Shown piece after piece: positions 7,321-15,482 of a DNA stretch of 35,044 nt. This DNA is from Candidatus Bipolaricaulota bacterium. GTDB taxonomy: Bacteria > Bipolaricaulota > Bipolaricaulia > UBA7950 > UBA9294. Numbering within the stretch: position 1 is the first letter of the stretch; each line of letters starts with the position of its first letter. Where the stretch lies: NCBI GenBank assembly GCA_026390345.1, contig JAPLGD010000029.1, positions 1 through 35,044 of the forward strand. Direction: 5' to 3'. The notes below the pieces were generated by a model, which saw nothing but the letters and a program-made list of their open reading frames with translations, searched no databases and was not told where the DNA came from. The translations under genes were made by a program, and so were the position numbers.

Positions 7321-8525
7321 AGGTACCGGTCAAAGAACCGGCGGATGGTCTCGCCGTGGCGGCCGACGAGCAGAACGTGATGGTTGCCGAGCGGCGCGGA
7401 GAGAAGCTCGTCGACCGGCTCGTCTACGACGACACGAACCTGCGTCCGGCAGAGGTCGTCGCGGAACGGGGCCTCCTCGATTCGGCCCTCGCGGAGGAAG
7501 AGCTGATCGAGTCTCTCTCCGCCAAGCCGGAACAGCGTGCAGTCGCCGGCGGGGATTGTCCCCGAGAGCCCGACGCCGATCCCGGACTCGAAGTGGCTGC
7601 GGATCGCGTAGCTCGTCGTCATCGAGAGCGGGCACGTGCAGTGGGCGATGCCGATCGCCGGCGTCTTCGTATCCACGTCAGCGACGTTTCCCATGAACGC
7701 CGTCTGCCCTGACAGGAGGGAGGCGAGGTACAGGGTGATGAGCGCCTGTAGGTCGCCCTCACACCCCGCCGGCACGCGCTCGTCGTTCAGGCGGGACATC
7801 GCGTAGCACCCCGTCGTCTTCATGCGCTTGACGAGGTCGAAGCACCGCACGGTGCACGCCGACAGCCGGTGCTCGTCGACGAGGCTCCGGAGGCCCGCGT
7901 ACACCTGGACGGCATCGCGGATCTCGGCCGGCTTCGGCTCAGCCACGGCCTCCGCCCGCTTCGTCAAGCTCGCAACGTCCTTCCGTGGGGCCTCGGCGGC
8001 CTTGACCCTCTCGAGCAGGGTCTCGATCGGAATCTGCACAAGCTCGATCGACAGGCGTCCCTTGAGGAACGCGCGATCGACGTCGCTGGCCACGAGCCAG
8101 TCGGAGGGCTCGCCGATCAGCCCGATCCGCGAGAATCGGAGCGTGTCCCAGGCATTGGCGAGCACGAGCTCCTGCTTCAGTCCGGCCACGATGTCCGGCG
8201 GCGCGCCGAAGAGGATGCGCCCCTCACCGCCGTCCTGACGGATGCGCGCAAGGACCTCGAGCGACGCGGGAAGCGAGTTGTCTCCGGGATGTGCAATCAG
8301 GAGCGTGGGGGACGGAAGCTGGGCGACGGTCTTCAGCACGTCGCGTTCCACACCCCCGGTGAGCACGAGGATCGCCGTTAGCTTGTCGGCGGCTGGGTGG
8401 GCGATCTCCTCGATGCCGAGCCCGTCGCTCGCGCGGAGCTCCGCCAGGATGCGGTCCCGCAACGAGTCGACGTGACTCTTGTCGTGAAGGCTGCTCGCCC
8501 GCACGATGACCCCGATCTTGTCCAT
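7311..8525 (-). CDS. Fucose/arabinose-isomerase-fold protein
   Basis: A 404-residue protein beginning MDKIGVIVRASSLHDKSHVD. Segments such as YAMSRLNDERVPAGCEGDLQ, LYLASLLSGQTAFMGNVADV and GIAHCTCPLSM resemble the C-terminal half of L-fucose/L-arabinose isomerase-like proteins, where CExD-type and His residues bind metal and sugar. The N-terminal half is less clear, so the substrate is unknown. The ATG at 8525 fits the fold's N-terminus. No Shine-Dalgarno sequence is evident and a TACGAT hexamer lies 6 nt upstream. It stands alone, divergent from the MscS gene, so no pathway can be inferred. Confidence 0.72.
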   Translation of the reverse strand: MDKIGVIVRASSLHDKSHVDSLRDRILAELRASDGLGIEEIAHPAADKLTAILVLTGGVERDVLKTVAQLPSPTLLIAHPGDNSLPASLEVLARIRQDGGEGRILFGAPPDIVAGLKQELVLANAWDTLRFSRIGLIGEPSDWLVASDVDRAFLKGRLSIELVQIPIETLLERVKAAEAPRKDVASLTKRAEAVAEPKPAEIRDAVQVYAGLRSLVDEHRLSACTVRCFDLVKRMKTTGCYAMSRLNDERVPAGCEGDLQALITLYLASLLSGQTAFMGNVADVDTKTPAIGIAHCTCPLSMTTSYAIRSHFESGIGVGLSGTIPAGDCTLFRLGGERLDQLFLREGRIEEAPFRDDLCRTQVRVVVDEPVDELLSAPLGNHHVLLVGRHGETIRRFFDRYLAT

Positions 8526-8531
8526 GGAGCC

Positions 8532-8537
8532 ATCGTA
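8532..8537 (-). promoter_or_regulatory. -10-like element of the sugar-isomerase-like gene
   Basis: Minus-strand TACGAT ends 6 nt before the ATG at 8525, the same geometry seen at 4915, 10860 and 22132. No convincing -35 is visible. A leaderless transcript is inferred. Confidence 0.35.
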
Positions 8538-8688
8538 GCCTCGGCTTCCGCACCTCCTCGATCCATTCGCAAACCCGCGCCCCAGACACGGATCACCCGG
8601 ACGCCGAACCAAGCGACGGGGGGATTCGGGCCGCTCTCCCCTGTGAAGCGGACGCCGGGCGTCGCCCGTCCATCGAACCTGGCGACGC

Positions 8689-8716
8689 TTGATGAAGCGG
8701 AGCCGGCCTGGATACT
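8689..8716 (+). promoter_or_regulatory. Putative promoter of the MscS-type gene
   Basis: TTGATG at 8689-8694, a 16-nt spacer, and GATACT at 8711-8716. The predicted transcript start near 8723 lies downstream of the ATG at 8692, which supports the GTG at 8758 as the true start. Confidence 0.4.
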
Positions 8717-8757
8717 TTCTCCGGTTGAAGCCGCAAGGATCGGCGAAGGGAGGCCTC

Positions 8758-9834
8758 GTGCCCTTTCTCCAGACGACGTTCTACAACAACCCGGTGGGAC
8801 GGTGGCTCGCCGCCGCCGCCGTGGTCTTGTTCACCTGGGTCTTCCTTCAGGTCTTCACCCGCATCGCCATCCGCCGCCTCCGGAAGATCGCCGAGCGAAC
8901 CCAGGGCCGGCTCGACGACCTCCTCGTCGAGCTCCTCCACAAGACCCGATTCCTCTTCGTCTTCGTCATCTCCGCCTACGCGGGGTCCCAGCTCCTGACG
9001 CTTCCGACGACAGCAACGAAGATCCTCCACGTGGGCTTCGTGCTTGCGATGCTTGCCCAAGCCGGGTATTGGGGAAACGGACTCGTGGCCTTCTGGCTGG
9101 CACGCACCGTGCGCCGACGCTTCGGCGGCGATGCCTCCGCGGCCACGTCGCTCGCCGCCCTCGGGTTCATCGCAAAGCTCGTGATTTGGGCCGTCGTGCT
9201 CCTCATCGCCCTCGACAACATGGGCGTCAACATCACGACCCTCGTCGCCGGGCTCGGGATCACGGGACTAGCCGTCGCCCTCGGCGTCCAGAGCGTCTTC
9301 AAGGACGCGTTCGCGTCGCTGTCGATCATCGTCGACAAGCCGTTCGTCATCGGGGACTTCATCGCCGTCGGCGACCTTTCCGGAACCGTCGAGCGGGTCG
9401 GCCTCAAGACGACGAGAGTCCGGAGCCTCTCCGGAGAGCAGATCGTGTTTGCGAACGGAGACCTGCTCGACAGCCGCCTTCGCAACTACAAAGCGATGAC
9501 CGAGCGGCGCATCGCGTTCTCGTTCGGACTCGAGTACGGCACGCCGACGGCCGAGGTTGAGGGAGTTCCGGCGCTCGTCAAAGCCGAGATCGAGAAGGTT
9601 CCCGGCGTCCGCTTCGACCGCTGCCACCTCAAGTCGTTCGCGGACTCGGCCCTCTCGTTCGAGGTCGTGTACTTCGTCCTCACCGCCGACTACCTCGAGC
9701 ACGTGAACGCGCAACACGCGATCAACCTCGGCATTCTTCGTGCCCTCGAGGCTCGAGGCGTGCGGCTTGCCTACCCAACGCGCACGCTCTACGTGCGCTC
9801 CGCGACCTCCCCAGACGGCGCCCCCTCCGAGTAA
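8758..9834 (+). CDS. MscS-family mechanosensitive channel
   Basis: Membrane channel that releases solutes on hypo-osmotic shock or passes small ions. The 358-residue protein has hydrophobic segments near 15-35, 65-80, 90-110, 135-155 and 160-180. The pore-lining helix is LVAGLGITGLAVALGVQSVF (162-181). The MscS beta domain follows, with DKPFVIGDFIAVGDLSGTVE and TRVRSLSGEQIVFANGDLL. GTG at 8758 has GGAGG at 8749-8753; an upstream ATG at 8692 would precede the predicted transcript start. It has more helices than the three of E. coli MscS, so it belongs to a longer subfamily. It is monocistronic and divergent from the gene at 8525. Confidence 0.92.
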   Translation: MPFLQTTFYNNPVGRWLAAAAVVLFTWVFLQVFTRIAIRRLRKIAERTQGRLDDLLVELLHKTRFLFVFVISAYAGSQLLTLPTTATKILHVGFVLAMLAQAGYWGNGLVAFWLARTVRRRFGGDASAATSLAALGFIAKLVIWAVVLLIALDNMGVNITTLVAGLGITGLAVALGVQSVFKDAFASLSIIVDKPFVIGDFIAVGDLSGTVERVGLKTTRVRSLSGEQIVFANGDLLDSRLRNYKAMTERRIAFSFGLEYGTPTAEVEGVPALVKAEIEKVPGVRFDRCHLKSFADSALSFEVVYFVLTADYLEHVNAQHAINLGILRALEARGVRLAYPTRTLYVRSATSPDGAPSE

Positions 9835-9872
9835 GAGCGTCCACCGCGCCGGACGACCGACCGATCGCAACG

Positions 9873-9901
9873 TTGGAATCGACGTTCCCGCTGGGCACAA
9901 T
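9873..9901 (+). promoter_or_regulatory. Promoter of the duplicated small protein
   Basis: TTGGAA at 9873-9878, 17 nt, then CACAAT at 9896-9901. The start is expected at about 9908-9910, where a GTG begins, so the transcript would be leaderless or have only a few leader bases. Confidence 0.45.
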
Positions 9902-9909
9902 GCGTTCGG

Positions 9910-10302
9910 GTGATCGCCGTGAGCGAGTTGGACCAAGTCATCCGAGAGGCCGCGCGGACGGGATTTCTCCCGTGCGCGACGGCGTTTTCCATCGCGCAGC
10001 GGCTGGGCGTGTCGCCGAGCACGGTTCGCGCAGCCGCCGACGACCTTGGCGTTCGGATCTCCGCCTGTCAACTCGGCCTCTTCGGATACGACGCGTTCGG
10101 CGAGCGCCGCGGCGCCCACAAGCTCCCCCTTGTCCCCGAAGATCTACGAAGCACCCTTGCCGCGGCGGTCGTCGACGGACATCTCCCGTGCGCTGCCGCG
10201 TGGTGCCTGGCCGACGAGCGGGGCCTGCCTCGACTTCTCTTCGGCTCCATCGCCGAGACGTTAGACGTACGAATCTCGGAGTGCGGGCTCGGCTGTTTCT
10301 AG
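9910..10302 (+). CDS. Small protein of two homologous Cys-containing repeats
   Basis: I do not recognise this family. The 130-residue product (GTG at 9910; a GTG at 9919 would make it 127) consists of two copies of one module. Copy 1 (about 14-58) has GFLPCATAFSIA, then VSPSTVRAAADDLGV, then RISACQLGLFG. Copy 2 (about 86-130) has GHLPCAAAWCLA, then a diverged helix, then DVRISECGLGCF. Each copy keeps one Cys in LPCA (C22, C93) and one in RISxCxLG (C53, C125); C99 and C129 are extra. The middle of copy 1 looks like a helix-turn-helix. DNA binding, metal binding or redox sensing are all possible. No membrane segment is present. It is convergent with rnhA. Confidence 0.75.
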   Translation: MIAVSELDQVIREAARTGFLPCATAFSIAQRLGVSPSTVRAAADDLGVRISACQLGLFGYDAFGERRGAHKLPLVPEDLRSTLAAAVVDGHLPCAAAWCLADERGLPRLLFGSIAETLDVRISECGLGCF

Positions 10303-10321
10303 CCCTGTTCTTGGACCGGTC

Positions 10322-10762
10322 CTAGGTGGACGGAATCGCCGCCCGCGCGAGTTCGTCCGCGCGTTCGTTCTCCGGATGCCCGGCGTGTCCTTCCACCCAG
10401 TAGAAGCGCACGCGGTGCTCGGCCACCCGTCGGTCGAGCTCGCGCCAGAGGTCCTCGTTCTTGACGGGAAGCCACCGCTTCCCGGACCGCCGGCGCCAAC
10501 CGTTCCGCTTCCACGCGTCGATCCACTCGGTGATGCCGCTCCGCACGTATACGGAGTCGGTGTAGAGGTCAACGTCCGACGACCCGCGAAGCGCCTTCAG
10601 GGCCTCGATCGCCGCGGTCAGCTCCATCCGGTTGTTGGTGGTGTCGCGCTCTCCTCCTTGGATCTCCTTGCGACAAGACCCTGAGACGAGGACCGCGCCC
10701 CACCCTCCGGGGCCCGGGTTTCCGCTGCACGCGCCGTCGGTGTAGATCGTTACGACGTTCAC
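10322..10762 (-). CDS. rnhA: Ribonuclease HI
   Basis: Cleaves RNA in RNA-DNA hybrids during replication and repair. The 146-residue protein has the full catalytic set: D9 ([16 protein letters not shown]), E47 (NRMELTA), D69 (LYTDSVYV), H126 (VEGHAGH) and D136 (NERADELA), matching the spacing of the E. coli enzyme. Start is GTG at 10762. The only upstream signal is a weak CATGAT hexamer 8 nt before it, and no strong ribosome-binding site is seen. It is divergent from holA and convergent with the duplicated small protein, 19 nt away. That gap and the stop contain the palindrome GGACCGGTCC (10313-10322) but no T-run. Confidence 0.96.
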   Translation of the reverse strand: MNVVTIYTDGACSGNPGPGGWGAVLVSGSCRKEIQGGERDTTNNRMELTAAIEALKALRGSSDVDLYTDSVYVRSGITEWIDAWKRNGWRRRSGKRWLPVKNEDLWRELDRRVAEHRVRFYWVEGHAGHPENERADELARAAIPST

Positions 10763-10836
10763 GAGGCTACATCATGCCGATCGCTCGGGGAGTTGTCGAG
10801 GCCCGATCCTCAGGTAGCGGCAGCGCGCACTGCCCG

Positions 10837-10865
10837 TTGCCGCACCCGCGCGCGGCGACTACCAT
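10837..10865 (+). promoter_or_regulatory. Promoter of holA (leaderless geometry)
   Basis: TTGCCG at 10837-10842, 17 nt, then TACCAT at 10860-10865, followed by 6 nt and the holA ATG. ATGGGCCCAT at 10864-10873 is a 10-bp palindrome spanning the predicted transcript start. No ribosome-binding site is present. Confidence 0.5.
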
Positions 10866-10871
10866 GGGCCC

Positions 10872-11828
10872 ATGCCCATTCCCTCGCTCGTCCTCCTCGT
10901 CGGAGATCCGTACCGGTGCGGGCGCGCTCTGGCGGAACGCGAGGCGGCGATCCGTAGCGAGGACCCCACGTCCGAGCGACACGCACTCTTCGCTGACGAG
11001 GTCGACGTGGCGAGTCTCGACACCGAACTGCAGTCGGCGCCCTTGTTCGCCCTCGGACGTCACTTCGTGATCCGGCGCGTCGACGGAATCCGAAAGCCCA
11101 CGCCGTGGGTCGAGGCGCTCGGAAGACCTCTCCCTCCGGCGACCTTCGTGACGCTTCTCGCAAGCGAGCTGAAGATAACAAGCCCACTCGCGAAGCTTTG
11201 CCAGGCTCGCGGGGCGGGGACGGCGCTCCCTGCGCCGTCCCCACGCGACGTGGAGCAGTCGGTGCGCGAGCTCGCAACGGAGCGTGGTCTTCGCCTCCGT
11301 CCAGAGGCTGCCGAGATCCTGGCGCGCCGCACCGGGGGAGATCTCCTCTCCGCGGCAGAAGAGGCAGCGAAGCTATCCTCCTTCGCCCCGGGTGGCGACG
11401 TGAGCGGCGACGTCGCCGATCGGCTCGTCTTTCCCGCCGCCGAATCGACGGCCTACCCGTTCTACGATCGACTGGGAGAGAGAGACCTCGCGAGTTCCCT
11501 ACGAGCCCTCGCCGAGATCCGCGAGGACGCGGGACGGCTTCTCGGAGGCGCGGTTCGCCATCTCGCCCGCCTCGCGGCGCTACGGCTCCTCGTCGAGCGC
11601 GGCGTGTCTCAAGAGGAGATGGTTCAGCTCGTCGCGCTTCAGCCCTGGCTCCTGCGGCGCTTGCTGCCCCAAGCAAACCGCTTCCAACTGGAAGAAGCCG
11701 CCGCCGCCCTCGACCTCGGCGTCCGGCTCGACGCACAGGTCAAGAGCGGCGGCATCCAAGCGTCCGATGCGCTGCTCAAACTCGTCTTCGGCGCTACGCG
11801 CTCTTCTCCTCCACGTGGACGGGGATGA
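10872..11828 (+). CDS. holA: DNA polymerase III delta subunit-like protein
   Basis: Delta opens the sliding clamp within the clamp-loader complex. The 318-residue protein has the family outline: an N-terminal LVLLVGDPYRCGRALAERE in place of the degenerate nucleotide-binding segment, a middle lid-like domain around 120-190 (LRPEAAEILARRTGGDLLSA), and a C-terminal helical collar domain (about 195-310, with YPFYDRLGERD). No Walker lysine is seen, as expected for delta. Sequence conservation in this family is low, so the call rests on length, layout and these segments. Its 3' end overlaps secD on the opposite strand by 35 nt (11794-11828). The start lies 6 nt after a -10 element. Confidence 0.8.
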   Translation: MPIPSLVLLVGDPYRCGRALAEREAAIRSEDPTSERHALFADEVDVASLDTELQSAPLFALGRHFVIRRVDGIRKPTPWVEALGRPLPPATFVTLLASELKITSPLAKLCQARGAGTALPAPSPRDVEQSVRELATERGLRLRPEAAEILARRTGGDLLSAAEEAAKLSSFAPGGDVSGDVADRLVFPAAESTAYPFYDRLGERDLASSLRALAEIREDAGRLLGGAVRHLARLAALRLLVERGVSQEEMVQLVALQPWLLRRLLPQANRFQLEEAAAALDLGVRLDAQVKSGGIQASDALLKLVFGATRSSPPRGRG

Positions 11829-13170
11829 ACTTCCAGAACCCCGCTTTCTCGAGCAACAGGCGGCTTGCGATCAGCGCGCAATAGAGCGTCGCCAGAATTC
11901 CGATCGCCAGGGTTACGGCAAACCCGCGGACCGGCCCCGTACCGACCAGGAGCAGGATCACAGCGATCGTCATGTTCGCGACGTTTGAGTCGATGAGCGC
12001 CGTCATCGAACGGTCGTGGCCGGCGCGCACGGCGGCCATCGGCGACTTGCCGGCACGCCGCTCCTCTTTGATGCGCTCGAAGATGATAACGTTGGCGTCC
12101 ACCGACGTACCGATCGTCAAGATGATTCCGGCGATTCCCGGCATCGTCAGCGTCGCACGGAACAACGCCAGGGCGCCGAAGATGATCAGCAGGTTCAGCA
12201 CGAGGGAGCAGTCCGCTACGAGTCCGAGCGTGCGGTAGTAGATCAGCATGTAGAGCAGGATGATCCCGAAGCCGATGACGATCGACATCATCCCGCGGCG
12301 GATTGAGTCGTTTCCGAGCGACGGGCCGACGGTCGTCTCTTCGTCGATCTGGATAGCCACCGGAAGCGCCCCGGCGCGGAGCACGACGGCCAGCCGCTTC
12401 GCTTCCTCCTGCGTGAACTGCCCAGAGATCGTCGTCGAGTCCTTGACCCCACGCCATCCTTCGCTGCGCGCCGCCTGCACAATGCTGTCCTGGATGACCG
12501 GGGCGCTGTAGACCGTGCTGTCGAGGATGATGGCCAGCCGCTCGCCAGCCCCGAGGTCGCGGATGACCTTCGCGAACTGCTCGGCTCCGGCCTGGTTGAA
12601 CGACATCGAGATCATGAGCCGTCCCGCCGACGTCACGGCCTGCGAGACCTGCACCTTGGCGTCGGCCAACGCCGCTCCGGTGAGCAGGACTTCGCGCTTC
12701 AGGATGTACGGAACCCCTTCACGATCGCGAAGGAGTTCTTCGTCCATCGACTCGGGAACCAACTCATCAAGCTTGGAGGAACCCGCCTGGACGACCTGTC
12801 GGAACTCGAGCATCGCCGTCTGCCCGATCAGCCGGCGCGCCTCGGCGGGGTCCGTGGCGCCGGGGATGTTCACCAAAATGCGGTCGCCGCCGAACCGGCG
12901 GATCTCAGCGTTCGCAAGTCCGTACTGGTCGATGCGGTTGGCCAGAATCTCGATGACGCGATCGATCGTCTGCGTCTGGTCCTCCGCGCTCAGCTGCGAC
13001 ACGCCCTCTCCCTCGAGGACGAGCCGCACGCCGCCCTGAAGGTCGAGTCCGAGGTTGACGACCTCCTTGAGCGGCCAGAACGGGTAGATGAGCCAAAGAC
13101 AGCCGATCAGAACGATGACGACGGAGGCGAACCGCAGCCAGTCTCCTCGGGTCATTTCATGATGTGCCAT
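11794..13170 (-). CDS. secD: Protein translocase subunit SecD
   Basis: Uses proton motive force to help move preproteins through SecYEG. The 458-residue protein has a first membrane helix near 13-32 and the SecD signature LGLDLQGG near 40. A large periplasmic domain follows, with RFGGDRILVNIPGA, then the helix bundle with SVDANVIIFERIKEERRAGK near the end. ATG at 13170 has GAGGGAC upstream and lies 10 nt after yajC. SecD normally precedes secF, but here the next minus-strand base pairs belong to holA on the other strand, so secF is absent from this locus. The protein ends at a normal SecD C-terminus and is not a SecDF fusion. Confidence 0.95.
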   Translation of the reverse strand: MAHHEMTRGDWLRFASVVIVLIGCLWLIYPFWPLKEVVNLGLDLQGGVRLVLEGEGVSQLSAEDQTQTIDRVIEILANRIDQYGLANAEIRRFGGDRILVNIPGATDPAEARRLIGQTAMLEFRQVVQAGSSKLDELVPESMDEELLRDREGVPYILKREVLLTGAALADAKVQVSQAVTSAGRLMISMSFNQAGAEQFAKVIRDLGAGERLAIILDSTVYSAPVIQDSIVQAARSEGWRGVKDSTTISGQFTQEEAKRLAVVLRAGALPVAIQIDEETTVGPSLGNDSIRRGMMSIVIGFGIILLYMLIYYRTLGLVADCSLVLNLLIIFGALALFRATLTMPGIAGIILTIGTSVDANVIIFERIKEERRAGKSPMAAVRAGHDRSMTALIDSNVANMTIAVILLLVGTGPVRGFAVTLAIGILATLYCALIASRLLLEKAGFWKFIPVHVEEKSA

Positions 13171-13180
13171 GCGGCGTCCC

Positions 13181-13549
13181 TCACTTGTCGAGTTTCCTCA
13201 CGATGCTCGCCTTGGCCATGCGGAGCTTCCCGCCCTCCTCGAGAATAAGGACCACCGACGTGTCCCCGATCGAGTCGATCTCCGCGATGATTCCGCCGGC
13301 CGTCATGATCTTGTCTCCGCGCTTCAAACCCGCAAGGAGGCTGTTCATCTCGTGCTGCCGCTTGCGCTGCGGACGGATCAACATGAAGTAGAAAATCGCG
13401 CCGAACGCGACGAGCAGGATGACCAGGGGCAGGTAGCTGGACAGCCCCGAAGCGGACGTCGACGTCGACGCCCCCTCGACTTCCTGCGCCCACGCCGCGC
13501 CGGACAGGACGAGCAAGAGAACACCACACGCCACGAACGCTCGGCTCAT
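13181..13549 (-). CDS. yajC: Preprotein translocase accessory protein YajC
   Basis: Small membrane partner of SecDF. The 122-residue protein has the usual YajC core: a membrane helix (about 40-58, LPLVILLVAFGAIFYFMLI), then RPQRKRQHEMNSLLAGLKRG and DKIMTAGGIIAEI. Unusually, it begins with a second hydrophobic stretch (MSRAFVACGVLLLVLSGAAW, then AQ) that looks like a cleavable signal peptide, followed by a Ser/Thr-rich linker. Cleavage would give an N-out single-pass protein. ATG at 13549 has AAGGAGTG upstream. It lies 4 nt after the upstream membrane-protein stop and 10 nt before secD. Confidence 0.94.
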   Translation of the reverse strand: MSRAFVACGVLLLVLSGAAWAQEVEGASTSTSASGLSSYLPLVILLVAFGAIFYFMLIRPQRKRQHEMNSLLAGLKRGDKIMTAGGIIAEIDSIGDTSVVLILEEGGKLRMAKASIVRKLDK

Positions 13550-13553
13550 GCTA

Positions 13554-14057
13554 TCACTCCTTCGCGGCGTTCCGGTGGCGACGGATCCCCGTAAAGAGAA
13601 ACAGACCCCCAACGACGCCGAACGCAACCGCCGCCGCGATACTTGTGCTTCCTGTAAGTCCCCTCCCAACGGCAATCCACCGCTCAAGGAGGAAGATCAC
13701 ATCGGCCCAAAGTATACAGTACAGCCCAGCCAAGATCGATGTCCGCGCCCGGAAAGCGGCCCTGCGAGTCACCCCGTCGTAGGCCAACGACGCCGCCGGA
13801 ATGACTGTCCAGGCGAGGGCAAGGACATCGGGCTGCGGCAGGAGCGAGATCCCGAAGAGGAGAAGCATCTGGGCCGGCAGGAGCGGAAGAACGTTGGCCA
13901 CGAGCTTCTCGGTCGGCCGATTCCGCACGGCCAGGACGTAGACAACCGCAACGAGCGTCTCGAGCGAGGCCACGACCGCGGGGGCGAGCGTCAGGTTTCC
14001 GAAGTACAGGACCATCGCCAGGAGAAGAATGAGGAACGGAAGCGACCAGACTGGCAT
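13554..14057 (-). CDS. Small multi-pass membrane protein, unrecognised
   Basis: I do not recognise the family. The 167-residue protein has about five hydrophobic segments (near 5-20, 22-45, 58-75, 80-95, 110-125 and again 138-158), with basic residues in the loops and at the C-terminus (GIRRHRNAAKE). No catalytic or binding motif stands out. ATG at 14057 lies 6 nt after the mgtE stop; a GTG at 14066 overlapping that stop (GTGA) is an alternative. Its position between mgtE and yajC makes it part of this operon, perhaps a membrane-assembly or ion-handling protein, but nothing in the sequence decides this. Confidence 0.75.
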   Translation of the reverse strand: MPVWSLPFLILLLAMVLYFGNLTLAPAVVASLETLVAVVYVLAVRNRPTEKLVANVLPLLPAQMLLLFGISLLPQPDVLALAWTVIPAASLAYDGVTRRAAFRARTSILAGLYCILWADVIFLLERWIAVGRGLTGSTSIAAAVAFGVVGGLFLFTGIRRHRNAAKE

Positions 14058-14062
14058 GACCC

Positions 14063-15367
14063 TCACCGGATGGCGGGGAGAAGAAGTCGGGCGATGAGGA
14101 AGAGGAGACCGAACCCCACGACGTCGGTAATCGTCGTGAGGAAGATCCCCGAGATGTGCGACGGGTCCCGCCCGAGTCCGCGCACGGCGACGGGGATCAC
14201 GACCCCGCCGATCGCGGCGATGATCATGTTGAGGAGCATCGCGACAGAGACGACGACGCCGAGGAGGATCTCACCCTTCCAGAGGTAGGTGATCGCGCCG
14301 ACCGTCGCGCCGATCAAGACGCCGTTCACGATGGCAAGCGCGACCTCCTTCGCGAGGAGCCGCCATCCCTTCTTCCGATCGAGCTCTCCAAGGGCCATGC
14401 CGCGCGTGATGATCGTGACGGTCTGCATCCCCGCGCTTCCGCCCTGCCCCGCAACGACCCCCATGATCACCGCCAGCGCGACCGCCTTCGCGATCGTCTG
14501 TTCGAAGATGCCGACAACGAAAGCCGCGGCGAGTGCGGTCGCCAGCCGTGCGTAGAGCCACGGCAGACGGAGGCGGAACGACGACCACCAGCTCGTGTCG
14601 AGGCCCTCTTCCGTCGGCACGCTGGCGAGTCCATAGATGTCCTCCGTCGCCTCGTTACGCATGACGTCGATGACGTCGTCAACGGTGATGACCCCGAGAA
14701 GACGGTGCTCGGCGTCGACGACGGGAAGCGCGAAGTAGCCGTACTTATCGAACAGCCTCGCCACACTCTCGGCGTCGGCGTCGACTGGGACGGAGACGGC
14801 GTCGCGCACCACGAGGTCGTGCAGGCTGCGGTCCGGCGGCGCGAGGGCGATGTCTCGCAGCGAAAGGACGCCGAGCAGCTTCTGCGCGTCGTCGACCGCG
14901 TAGGCGTAGTACACGGTCTCCGCCTCTTCCTGTCGCTGGCGCAGGAAGTCGATCGCCTCCTGCGCGGTCATCGACAGCGACAGCGGAACGACCTCGGGCG
15001 ACATCAGGCCGCCGGCGGAGTCGGGAGGATAGGCAAGGAGGTTGGTGAGAACCTGGGCATCCTCGCGGCTGAGGCGAGACAGCAGCTCCTGCTGCACCTC
15101 GTCCGGAAGCTCGTCCAACAGGTCGACGGCGTCGTCCGGGTTCATGCGGGAGAGGATGGTGCTCGCCTCGTGGCGATCGAGCTTCTCGACTACGCCCGCC
15201 GACTCGTCCGGATCCATCTCCGCAAGGGCATCGGTGGCGGCGCCTCGCAGGAACAGGCGATGGATCACCTCAGCTGCCTGCCCGTCCGAAAGCTCGGCCA
15301 GCACCTCCGCCACGTCGGCCGGCTTCTTCGAGAGCAGCTCCCGCAAGAGACCCTTCCGCTCGTCCAT
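14063..15367 (-). CDS. mgtE: MgtE-family magnesium transporter
   Basis: Magnesium-gated channel of the inner membrane. The 434-residue protein has the standard order. A MgtE N-domain (about 1-125) is rich in acidic helices (LAEMDPDESAGVVEKLDRHE). Two CBS domains follow (about 130-190 and 195-255, with LLGVITVDDVIDVM). Five membrane helices come last (about 280-434), with the pore region VAGQGGSAGMQTVTIITRG, the conserved GNAGxQ-like segment with S in place of N. ATG at 15367 has GGAGGAGGG upstream and a TATAAT hexamer 18 nt upstream. It is first in the mgtE-membrane protein-yajC-secD operon. Confidence 0.95.
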   Translation of the reverse strand: MDERKGLLRELLSKKPADVAEVLAELSDGQAAEVIHRLFLRGAATDALAEMDPDESAGVVEKLDRHEASTILSRMNPDDAVDLLDELPDEVQQELLSRLSREDAQVLTNLLAYPPDSAGGLMSPEVVPLSLSMTAQEAIDFLRQRQEEAETVYYAYAVDDAQKLLGVLSLRDIALAPPDRSLHDLVVRDAVSVPVDADAESVARLFDKYGYFALPVVDAEHRLLGVITVDDVIDVMRNEATEDIYGLASVPTEEGLDTSWWSSFRLRLPWLYARLATALAAAFVVGIFEQTIAKAVALAVIMGVVAGQGGSAGMQTVTIITRGMALGELDRKKGWRLLAKEVALAIVNGVLIGATVGAITYLWKGEILLGVVVSVAMLLNMIIAAIGGVVIPVAVRGLGRDPSHISGIFLTTITDVVGFGLLFLIARLLLPAIR

Positions 15368-15385
15368 GTCCCTCCTCCGGCGTCG

Positions 15386-15391
15386 ATTATA
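15386..15391 (-). promoter_or_regulatory. -10 element of the mgtE-secD operon
   Basis: A perfect TATAAT on the minus strand, 18 nt before the mgtE ATG, leaves a short leader with the GGAGGAGGG ribosome-binding site. The -35 region is weak. The divergent ggt gene starts about 90 nt away, with a TATCCT hexamer at 15449-15454 on the plus strand as its possible -10. Confidence 0.5.
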
Positions 15392-15482
15392 GTCCGGGCC
15401 CCGATTCCGACCACCGCCAGGTTCCTGGCCGCCCGACACGCCCTCGCCTATCCTTCTCGTGACTCCGTGCAAGGAGGAGGGA

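Noticed and set aside
8689-8757. ATG at 8692 or TTG at 8689 as the MscS start
   Set aside because: Both overlap the -35 hexamer. The GTG at 8758 has GGAGG upstream and begins just before the first membrane helix.
10313-10322. GGACCGGTCC palindrome as a terminator or operator
   Set aside because: It is a 10-bp palindrome with no loop or T-run, between two gene ends; chance is likely at this base composition.
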